DNA of 25,515 bases from Lachnospiraceae bacterium UBA7012. Its GTDB lineage: Bacteria > Bacillota > Clostridia > Lachnospirales > Lachnospiraceae. The notes under the pieces were generated by a model. It had not been told where the DNA came from and ran no database searches. It saw only the letters and a program-made list of their open reading frames with translations. A program made the position numbers and the translations under genes. Positions 1 to 6,256 of the stretch are shown here, piece after piece; position 1 is the stretch's first letter, and each line of letters starts with the position of its first letter. The stretch spans positions 1 to 25,515 of the forward strand of contig DJXE01000027.1 in assembly GCA_002449595.1 (NCBI GenBank). The letters are read 5' to 3'.

Positions 1-22
1 TCGTCACCGAGATGGAGGCGTA

Positions 23-163
23 AGTTGTTGCCACAACTGCATAACGTGATGCAGTATTTTACAGGACGAGACTTCTTTTACCGAGAATTGAGGTGTCTCA
101 ACTGTAAAACGAGATGCAACCCCCTTAAATATGGATTTAACACGGTTGTAAAACGGGCTGAAT
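23..163 (+). repeat. Imperfect repeats and inverted repeats upstream of the Uma2 gene
   Basis: Three related 20-bp stretches lie at 35-54, 100-119 and 144-163. The first two match at 16 of 20 positions around a core like TGTAAAACGAGATGCA, and the third is weaker. Between them lie inverted repeats: 23-28 with 33-38, 38-42 with 49-53, 88-92 with 97-101, and 57-64 with 102-109, the last enclosing the 88-101 hairpin. I see no convincing gene here. An open frame runs from position 25, but the promoter and ribosome site place the gene start at 205. The third repeat copy overlaps the -35 element. Function is unknown; it could be a degraded intergenic repeat family or a regulatory region. Confidence 0.45.
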
Positions 164-174
164 GGAAATATAAT
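146..174 (+). promoter_or_regulatory. Sigma-A-type promoter of the XRE-Uma2 gene
   Basis: A TTGTAA element at 146-151 and a perfect TATAAT at 169-174 are separated by exactly 17 bp. Transcription would start near 181, leaving a leader of about 24 nt that contains the GGAGG ribosome site at 193-197. This arrangement is the main reason for choosing the ATG at 205. Confidence 0.7.
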
Positions 175-204
175 GGAATAAAAGCGGAGATCGGAGGGCG
201 GAGT

Positions 205-1125
205 ATGACGATTCAGGAGATGCAGCAGAGGAAGATCGAGCTGGGGTACACGAATGAAATGCTGGCAGAGAAGTCCGGCGTGCCGCTCGGAACGGTGCAG
301 AAGATCTTTGCAGGGCAGACGAAAGCGCCCCGCATCAGGACGATCCTCGCACTTGAGCAGGTGCTGAAGCCGCAGGATCTGCCAGGCGTGCCGCGCAGGC
401 CGCATGCCCCGGGAGGGCCTGTGCAGTACAGATATGAATTTGAGAAAGAGCAGCAGAGTGTTGTGGCGGAACCGCAGGCCGCTTATAACGCGGACACAGT
501 ATCGGGCGAAAAGACGCGGGAAGCCGCCAGAGAGGCGCTGAAGAAGGGAATTATATCCGAAGAACTGCAGGGGACATACACGATCGATGATTATTACCTG
601 CTTCCGGATGAGCGGCGGGTAGAACTGATCGATGGTGTGTTTTATGACATGACAGGCCCGCTGAAGGTGCACCAACAGATACTGGTTCACCTGGGGTACC
701 TTTTATATTCTTGTGTCGGGAAGCATCCGGAGTGTGAATTGTACATCGCCCCCTCCGACGTGCGTCTGGACAACGATGAGATGACGATGGTGCAGCCGGA
801 CCTGTTCGTTGTCTGCGGCAGCGAGGATGACGATCCCCGCAGGACGAACGGCGCACCGGACTTTGCGGTCGAGATCCTGTCGCCGTCCAGCCGTTCGCAC
901 GACATGATCCGTAAGCTCTACAAGTACCGGTATGCCGGCGTGAGAGAATACTGGATCGTCGATCCGGAGAACCAGCAGGTCATAGTATATGAATTTGAAA
1001 AGAGTGATCTGCCGGCAATCTTCACTTTCAGCGATACGGTTCCGGTCGGGATCTCGGGTGGGGAGTGCAGTGTTGATTTCAGTGTGATTCGGGAGAAAGT
1101 GAAGAAGTATCTTCCGGAGAGGTGA
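205..1125 (+). CDS. XRE-family HTH domain fused to Uma2-type (DUF820) endonuclease-fold protein
   Basis: A 306-residue protein. Residues 5-55 form a lambda-repressor-like helix-turn-helix with the typical LAEKSGVPLGTVQKIFAG core. Residues 60-120 are a polar linker. Residues 125-295 are a Uma2/DUF820 domain of the PD-(D/E)xK nuclease superfamily: it has VELIDG (139-144), the acidic VQPDL (D199), VEILSPSSR (E223) with a following Lys-rich helix, and REYWIVDP (247-254). Uma2 proteins are widespread and poorly understood; DNA cleavage is predicted from the fold and has not been shown for this protein. The fused HTH suggests sequence-specific DNA binding, possibly at its own repeat-rich leader. 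The start at 205 follows GGAGG by 7 nt and lies just below a strong promoter; the frame is open back to 25 but that stretch is not needed. It appears to be a single-gene unit. Confidence 0.85.
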   Translation: MTIQEMQQRKIELGYTNEMLAEKSGVPLGTVQKIFAGQTKAPRIRTILALEQVLKPQDLPGVPRRPHAPGGPVQYRYEFEKEQQSVVAEPQAAYNADTVSGEKTREAAREALKKGIISEELQGTYTIDDYYLLPDERRVELIDGVFYDMTGPLKVHQQILVHLGYLLYSCVGKHPECELYIAPSDVRLDNDEMTMVQPDLFVVCGSEDDDPRRTNGAPDFAVEILSPSSRSHDMIRKLYKYRYAGVREYWIVDPENQQVIVYEFEKSDLPAIFTFSDTVPVGISGGECSVDFSVIREKVKKYLPER

Positions 1126-1210
1126 TCCGTCGGTTCCTTTTTCCGGGACGAAGTAGCCATGAGCAGCAGCTCAGTTCCTTTTCTATGATGAAATTGGTAA
1201 AATAGGTAGC

Positions 1211-2734
1211 ATGAAGGAAAAGAATAATAACAAAACACCGACCGGCGCAGCACCGGTCGAAACAGAGGAAAACCGCGACAGAAAGATCTTCATCGGTCTC
1301 ATCATCGTCTTTTTCCTCGCGATCTTTATCTTTAATCTGCTGACCCCGTTCATGTCCGACGACTTCTCGTACAGCAAGATCGTGAGGGAGGCGAACGGCT
1401 TTTTCGACCTGATCCGGCAGGAGAGGCAGCATTACATGACCCACGGCGGCAGGAGCGTCGTGCACTTCATTCTGAGGTGCTTTCTCTCGATGCCGCGGAT
1501 CGTCTTCAAGCCGGCGAACAGCCTGGTCTTCATTCTGCTTTCGCTTTTCATCTATTCCTTAGTTGAAGGGAAAAGGAAGTTCGACTGGATCATCTTCCTC
1601 GCGATCCAGATGGGGCTGTGGTTCTTCACGGTCGACTTCCGGCAGACGATCCTCTGGGAGACCGGGGCGTGCAACTACCTCTGGGGAAGCACGATCATCT
1701 TTGGCTATATGGTGCTCGTGCACGCGCGCGTGCAGAAGGAGGTCGGCGGGCTGCTGGAGGGCGGTTCCGCTGGATCTGAGAAGAGCGGCTTTGACTGGCT
1801 GCCGTGCATCGGCTTCCTGCTGCTTGGCGCGGCAGCAGGCTGGTGCAACGAGAATACGTCCGGCGGCGGCTTCCTGTATGCGCTGATCTGCATCTGGTGG
1901 ATCTACCACAAGAAAAAGAAAGCCGGCGAGAGACAGAAGATCAGCTTCCCGCTGGTCTGCGGCGCGATCGGCAACATGTTCGGACTCATGATGATGGTCG
2001 TCTCTCCGGGCAACCGCACGCGCTCTGGCTACGAGACGGAGGTGGAGCTGCACTCCGGCCTGTACGGCATGTTTTCCAGATTCCAGAAGATCACGCTGCA
2101 CGTGGACAAGTGCTTCTTCACACTGCTGGCGGTGTTTATCGTGCTGATGGTCCTGCTCACGCTGAAGACAGTTCTCAGGAATGCGTCCGAGTTCTCCTCG
2201 CAGAAAGCCCTGCGCAGAGAGACCTGGCGGCAGATCATCCGGCCGGTGATGTTCCTGTTCCTCTTTTTTGCGACGTGCTATGCGCTGATCCTCACGACAG
2301 AGACGCAGGCGAGAGCGTTCTTCGGCGCAGGCCTGTTCCTGATCACCGGAATCGCACAGCTGATCCGGAGCTGCCTCAACACCGAGATGAAGCGGCAGTA
2401 CTACAACGCGCGGCTCATCATCTACAGCGCACTGGCGATCCTGACACTGCACTTTGTGCTGACGTACCTTGACCACGGCGCGAACCTCGCGCGAATCTGG
2501 CGCGACTGCAGGGAACGCGAGAATTACATCGCGGAACAGAAAGCAAACGGCGTAGACGAAGTCGTCGTCGCGAAGGTCCATCCCGACTTCTACAACATAT
2601 ATTCCGCAATCGAGGAAATGGAACTGAGCGAAGATCCGGAGTACTGGACGAACGCCGCAATTGAAGAATATTACGAAGTCGAGTCCGTCTCCGCGATCGA
2701 CTACGACGCCTGGGCCGAGATGACTGGGAGATAA
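1211..2734 (+). CDS. DUF6056-type polytopic membrane protein, surface-glycan cassette
   Basis: A 507-residue integral membrane protein. A hydrophilic 25-residue N-terminus is followed by TM1 (26-45) and roughly nine further hydrophobic segments. Characteristic positions are the acidic pair after TM1 (MSDDFSYS, 48-55), HGGRS (78-82), ETGACNYLWG (150-159), NENTS (213-217) and SPGNRTR (265-271). This pattern fits DUF6056 proteins, which resemble GT-C-like membrane glycosyltransferases; acceptor and donor are unknown. The C-terminal ~85 residues are acidic and soluble. It is the first gene of a run of four glycan genes in one direction, so a role in building or moving a surface glycan is inferred. 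A -10-like TAAAAT lies at 1198-1203, only 7 nt before the ATG, so the message could be almost leaderless; the ribosome site (AGGTAG) is weak. Confidence 0.75.
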   Translation: MKEKNNNKTPTGAAPVETEENRDRKIFIGLIIVFFLAIFIFNLLTPFMSDDFSYSKIVREANGFFDLIRQERQHYMTHGGRSVVHFILRCFLSMPRIVFKPANSLVFILLSLFIYSLVEGKRKFDWIIFLAIQMGLWFFTVDFRQTILWETGACNYLWGSTIIFGYMVLVHARVQKEVGGLLEGGSAGSEKSGFDWLPCIGFLLLGAAAGWCNENTSGGGFLYALICIWWIYHKKKKAGERQKISFPLVCGAIGNMFGLMMMVVSPGNRTRSGYETEVELHSGLYGMFSRFQKITLHVDKCFFTLLAVFIVLMVLLTLKTVLRNASEFSSQKALRRETWRQIIRPVMFLFLFFATCYALILTTETQARAFFGAGLFLITGIAQLIRSCLNTEMKRQYYNARLIIYSALAILTLHFVLTYLDHGANLARIWRDCRERENYIAEQKANGVDEVVVAKVHPDFYNIYSAIEEMELSEDPEYWTNAAIEEYYEVESVSAIDYDAWAEMTGR

Positions 2735-2773
2735 AGGGGCAGACGCATCCACACACGCAGGAAAGGCAGCCAA

Positions 2774-2863
2774 ATGCAATGCATGTGCGGTACAGGCTGC
2801 GGCATCACGTGCGGTAATAATACGAGAGAGTATAACGAAAGATCATTAAATGGCAGAATATAA
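2774..2863 (+). CDS. Possible 29-residue Cys-rich mini-ORF ahead of the DUF5672 gene
   Basis: An ATG at 2774 lies 7 nt after AGGAAAGG (2759-2766), a better ribosome site than that of the following annotated gene. The 29-codon frame has cysteines at 3, 5, 9 and 13 (CxCxxxCxxxC) in its first half and a polar second half. It ends 14 nt inside the next gene in another frame, so it could couple translation to that gene. The Cys run comes from repeated TGCGG-like triplets and may be chance. No function is proposed. Confidence 0.22.
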   Translation: MQCMCGTGCGITCGNNTREYNERSLNGRI

Positions 2864-3617
2864 AGACGGAAAACTTCAGCTCCCGCAGGTCACGCTCTGT
2901 GCAATGACCAGCGTGAACATTCCAGAGACGATTAAGGCGATCCAGTACAGCATGCGTGGGATCGACTTTGGTGACGTAGTTCTGATCACGCATAAGAAGC
3001 CGTGGAATCTGCCGAAGGAGATCCGCTTTTCACAGACGGCGGAGCTGACGACGATCGACGATTTCAACTATAAGATGGCCTACGAGCTCGGAGAGCACAT
3101 CCGCACGCCGTTCGCGATGATCGTGCATGCGGATGGTTTTATCGTCCATCCGGAGATGTGGCGGGACGAGTTCCTCGACTACGACTACATCGGAGCGCCG
3201 TGGCCGGTGCCGGCGGAGGACAACAAGACCTCTTATCGGGACGTTTACGGGAATCTCTGCCGCGTGGGCAACAGCGTCGGCATTCGCTCGAAGCGGCTGA
3301 TGGACTTCCCCAAAAAGGCCGGCATTCCGTGGGAGGGATACTTCGACTGCGGCAAGGTCTGGTACAACGAGGACGTCTTCATCTGCTGCAGGATCCGGCA
3401 TCTGCTGGAAGCGGAAGGCATGAAGATCGCCCCGCTCGAAGTTGCGAAATACTTCGGTCACGAGAACATGCTGCCCGAGACGGAAGGCATCACGCCGTTC
3501 TCCTTCCATAAGTGGTACGGAACGAACGCCCAGTATCCGAACTACCTGCAGCACTCCGCGCCGGTGATGTTCCTGAAGCGGGTGCAGAAGAAACTGAAGT
3601 CTATGAAGAATAGTTAA
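2850..3617 (+). CDS. DUF5672 family protein, probable glycosyltransferase-like enzyme
   Basis: A 255-residue soluble protein. It shows the DUF5672 signature: an N-terminal beta strand with VTLCAMTSVN (14-23), a central HADGF (93-97), DYIGAPWP (112-119), a glycine-rich RVGNSVGIRS (138-147), the acidic NED (173-175), and FGHEN near the C-terminal third. The family is found in glycan clusters and resembles GT-A transferases, with HADGF probably standing where a DxD-like metal site sits; that assignment is inference. No signal peptide or TM segment is visible, so it would act on the cytoplasmic side. It starts 115 nt after the DUF6056 gene and ends 9 nt before the GT17 gene, which implies cotranscription. 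Its own ribosome site is poor. Confidence 0.8.
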   Translation: MAEYKDGKLQLPQVTLCAMTSVNIPETIKAIQYSMRGIDFGDVVLITHKKPWNLPKEIRFSQTAELTTIDDFNYKMAYELGEHIRTPFAMIVHADGFIVHPEMWRDEFLDYDYIGAPWPVPAEDNKTSYRDVYGNLCRVGNSVGIRSKRLMDFPKKAGIPWEGYFDCGKVWYNEDVFICCRIRHLLEAEGMKIAPLEVAKYFGHENMLPETEGITPFSFHKWYGTNAQYPNYLQHSAPVMFLKRVQKKLKSMKNS

Positions 3618-3626
3618 TCAAATATT

Positions 3627-4589
3627 ATGGTTTACGATTGCTTCCAATTTTTCAATGAATTAGATATTTTAAAGATTCGCCTCAACGTACTCTCGCCGGT
3701 CGTGGACAAATTTGTGATCAGCGAGGCGACGGAGACGTTCTCCGGGCTTCCGAAGCCGCTCTACTACGAAGAGAACAAGGAGATGTTCCGCGAGTTTGAG
3801 GACAAGATCATCCATCAGGTCGTGACGGACATTCCGGCCGGCGGGACGCACGAGCGCGACGAATTTCTGAAGAACGCCGTCGCGCGCGGCCTCACGGATT
3901 GTACGGATGATGACGTCATCATTTTCAGCGACATGGATGAGATCCCGAATCCGGACGTGATCCGGCGGATCCTGGATGCCGGGATCGAGAAGGACAAGAT
4001 CTACCACTTTGCGCAGAGGCTTTTCTACTGCTACCTGAACATGGAAGAGGTCTCGGGCAACCTGCTCTCGCGCGCCGGCGAATTCGACGGGATCACGGGC
4101 TCCGACAGGAAGTGGCTCGGCTCAAAGATGCTGAGCTATCAGCTGCTCCGGGAAAAGGGCTGGCACCTGTGGGACATCCGCTTTCCGGAATACCTGCCGC
4201 TCGGCGTGCGCGTCGCGGACGGCGGCTGGCACTTCGGCTACATGGGCGGCCACGGAGAAGCGGACGTCAGAAAGCGCGTCCAGGAAAAGGTGATCTCCGC
4301 CGCACACCAGGAGTACAACAATCGGCGCACGCTCGACCGCGTCCAGGACATGATCAAGGACGGCAACGACATCTTCGGACGCGACGCGAAGTTCAAGCGC
4401 GTCGAGATCGACGAGACCTATCCGGAGTACATCCGCACGCATCAGCAGGAGTACAGCTTCCTGATCATGCAGGAAGAGCCGGAGAGCGAAAAGCGCCTCC
4501 GCCACGCCAAGGAGAAAATCAAAGACGCGATTTTTAAGGCCTCGCTGCCACTGAGAAGGGTAGCACGTAAAATACTTCGCCGTGGATAG
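3627..4589 (+). CDS. Glycosyltransferase family 17-type protein
   Basis: A 320-residue protein. The N-terminus MVYDCFQFFNELDILKIRLN (1-20), the motif FVISEATETFSG (29-40), the metal/donor motif SDMDEIPNP (101-109) and DGGWHFGYMGG (198-208) are the pattern of GT17. The eukaryotic member of that family is the beta-1,4-mannosyl-glycoprotein GlcNAc transferase (bisecting GlcNAc). Bacterial members act in surface polysaccharide or glycoprotein synthesis; the sugar moved here cannot be told from sequence. Length is normal and no TM segment is seen. The C-terminal ~30 residues are basic and may touch the membrane. The gene lies 9 nt after the DUF5672 gene and 17 nt before the GT11 gene. Confidence 0.85.
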   Translation: MVYDCFQFFNELDILKIRLNVLSPVVDKFVISEATETFSGLPKPLYYEENKEMFREFEDKIIHQVVTDIPAGGTHERDEFLKNAVARGLTDCTDDDVIIFSDMDEIPNPDVIRRILDAGIEKDKIYHFAQRLFYCYLNMEEVSGNLLSRAGEFDGITGSDRKWLGSKMLSYQLLREKGWHLWDIRFPEYLPLGVRVADGGWHFGYMGGHGEADVRKRVQEKVISAAHQEYNNRRTLDRVQDMIKDGNDIFGRDAKFKRVEIDETYPEYIRTHQQEYSFLIMQEEPESEKRLRHAKEKIKDAIFKASLPLRRVARKILRRG

Positions 4590-4606
4590 TCTTTGAGGAA
4601 TGAACA

Positions 4607-5638
4607 ATGATCGGAACAGAATTTATCCCCGGGCAGGGGCTCGGCAACCAGCTTCTCTGTTATGTGACGGCGCGGTGCATCGCGCTCGAGCACGGCGTGC
4701 CCTTCGGGCTCGTGCGCGGTGAGCTGCTCGGCAACGTCCTGCACTCGCAAAGGGGCATGTATTTCATGGACATTGACCTCGGCGAGCGCATCGCGGAGGA
4801 AGACCGGGACAAGTACAACCGCTATGATGAAAAGGAGACGCGCCTGTTCATCGGCAACTCGCAGCACGACATGACGCATGGGTGCTACGTCGCCGACGCG
4901 GATCCGGCACTGCACACACTGCCGGACGATACGCTGATCTACGGAAACATGCAGTCGGAGGACTACTTCGGGAAGTACCGGAACGAAGTCCGCAGCTGGC
5001 TGAAGCTTCGCCCCGAAGCGGATTCCCACGAATACACGAGGGACAACCTCTGCATTATCAACATGCGGGGCGGCGAGTATGCGGATTCGCCGGAGCTTTT
5101 CCTCGATCGCAGCTACTGGCTGCACGCGATCCGGCACATGAAGCAGATCCGGCCCGACATGGAATTCATGGTCGTGACAGAAGATGTGGAGAGCGCGAAA
5201 AAGGTTTTGCCCGAGTTCGAGTGCCATCACTTCGATATGGGCAAGGACTACGCGACCGTGCACAACGCGCGCTACCTGATCCTGTCCAATTCCTCGTTCG
5301 CTGTGATGCCGGCCTTTACAAGTGAGACGCTGCAGTACGCGATCGCGCCGAAGTACTGGGCGCGGCACAACGTCTCCGACGGGTACTGGGCTTCCGGACA
5401 GAACATCTACTCCTTCTTGGATTACCTGGATCGCAAGGGAAATATTTTTACCGCAAAAGAATGCCGGGAAGAGTGGGAGACATACAAGGAATCGTCACCG
5501 CTCTACGCGGCGCATGATACGCCGCTGACGCCGGAGCAGGTGAAGAAGGGCGAAAAGAATATTAAGAAACTGCGGCGGCAATTCATGATGAAGAAGGCTT
5601 TGCGGAAGGCAGAGCGCATGCTGCACGGCGGAAAGTAG
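4607..5638 (+). CDS. GT11-type alpha-1,2-fucosyltransferase-like protein
   Basis: A 343-residue protein. GQGLGNQL (9-16) near the N-terminus, NMQSEDYF (114-121), the NMRGGEY region (152-158), WLHAIRHMK (171-179) and ILSNSSFAVMPAF (225-237) follow the order of GT11 fucosyltransferases, which move L-fucose from GDP-fucose to position 2 of a galactose or similar acceptor. The family's HxRRGDY-type donor loop is altered here to NMRGGEY: the arginine is kept, while the His and Asp positions are changed. Activity or donor may therefore differ. The last ~50 residues are Lys/Arg-rich. It is the last gene of the four-gene cassette and is followed by a strong terminator. No GDP-fucose synthesis genes are in the window. 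Confidence 0.8.
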   Translation: MIGTEFIPGQGLGNQLLCYVTARCIALEHGVPFGLVRGELLGNVLHSQRGMYFMDIDLGERIAEEDRDKYNRYDEKETRLFIGNSQHDMTHGCYVADADPALHTLPDDTLIYGNMQSEDYFGKYRNEVRSWLKLRPEADSHEYTRDNLCIINMRGGEYADSPELFLDRSYWLHAIRHMKQIRPDMEFMVVTEDVESAKKVLPEFECHHFDMGKDYATVHNARYLILSNSSFAVMPAFTSETLQYAIAPKYWARHNVSDGYWASGQNIYSFLDYLDRKGNIFTAKECREEWETYKESSPLYAAHDTPLTPEQVKKGEKNIKKLRRQFMMKKALRKAERMLHGGK

Positions 5639-5652
5639 TGCGGGCGATCTCT

Positions 5653-5700
5653 TCAGGAAGTAATACCATCAGGAAGCAATACCATCAAGAAGCAATAATA
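5653..5700. repeat. Three tandem 16-bp repeats
   Basis: Copies at 5653-5668, 5669-5684 and 5685-5700 read TCAGGAAGYAATACCA in the first two. The third differs at three or four positions. They sit between the GT11 stop and its terminator; the ACCATCAGG of the repeat also recurs in the terminator stem. Probably slippage-derived. Confidence 0.7.
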
Positions 5701-5701
5701 G

Positions 5702-5748
5702 AAACACCATCAGGTACGGGGAGCCCCAGCGCCTGATGGTGTTTTTCT
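5702..5748 (+). terminator. Rho-independent terminator of the glycan cassette
   Basis: A 13-bp perfect stem pairs AAACACCATCAGG (5702-5714) with 5732-5744, with a 17-nt GC-rich loop. The 3' arm runs into a T tract (TTTTTC). It ends transcription of the four-gene glycan unit. Confidence 0.85.
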
Positions 5749-5771
5749 GTCTTATGCCCACATGATGATCA

Positions 5772-6206
5772 GCTACCACATAGCATCAAAACAGTAAGAC
5801 CTCTTCGCTAACCTGACAGAGGAAAAGCTTCTTGGAAAGTGAATATGCTACCACAAAGTATCAAAACATCAGAAGCTCTTCGCTAACCTGACAGAGGAAA
5901 GGCTTCCTGGAAAGAGAATATGCTACCGCATTGAATCAAAACAGCAGAAGCTCTTCGCAAATCTGGAAGAGGAAGAACTTCCTGAGAAGAAAAATAGCTA
6001 CCACAAGGCACTAAAACGGTAAGAATTCTTCGCAAACCAGGCAAGGCAAGAGCATTCTAAGAAGAGAATTAGCTACCACAAGGTATTAAAACAATAAGAA
6101 TTCTTCGCAAACCCGGCAGAGGAAGAGCATCCTGAGAAGTAAATGTGCTACCACATTGAATCAAAACAGCAGAAGCTCTTCGCAAACCAGCCAGAGAAAC
6201 AAAAAA
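5772..6206. repeat. 75-bp tandem repeat array, five full units and one partial
   Basis: Units begin at 5772, 5847, 5922, 5997, 6072 and 6147, exactly 75 bp apart, and the last fades into the exporter's terminator. Each opens with GCTACCACA (one unit has GCTACCGCA) and keeps AAAAC at unit positions 17-21 and TCTTCGC at 31-37. A partly complementary GAGGAAGAGCTTCCT-like block lies near position 48. Other positions differ freely, yet there are no insertions or deletions. Every frame on both strands is stopped within one or a few units, so it is not a present-day gene. Units are contiguous without unique spacers, so it is not a CRISPR. Function unknown. Confidence 0.9.
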
Positions 6207-6235
6207 GGCCGCAAACTGTGCAACAGCTTGCGGCC
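6201..6235 (-). terminator. Rho-independent terminator of the ABC exporter gene
   Basis: GGCCGCAA (6207-6214) pairs with TTGCGGCC (6228-6235), and CTGT pairs with ACAG around a GCA loop. On the minus strand the hairpin is followed by TTTTTTG (complement of 6200-6206). It lies 21 bp beyond the exporter stop and borders the repeat array. Confidence 0.85.
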
Positions 6236-6256
6236 CGCAACTCCCAATAAGAACCA

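Noticed and set aside
4..690. Minus-strand open frame of 228 codons over the Uma2 gene
   Set aside because: It lies opposite a well-supported protein with known domain motifs, has no recognisable domain, and crosses the promoter and repeats.
1160..1183. Terminator after the Uma2 gene
   Set aside because: The stem TGAGC/GCTCA is only 5 bp and the T tract is interrupted and offset, so the evidence is too weak.
1559..2779. Minus-strand open frame of 406 codons over the DUF6056 gene
   Set aside because: Composition is that of an antisense shadow (His/Asp/Arg-rich, no hydrophobic pattern), while the plus strand encodes clear membrane helices and family motifs.
5772..6206. CRISPR array
   Set aside because: The 75-bp units are contiguous with no unique spacers, units diverge from each other, and no cas gene is present.
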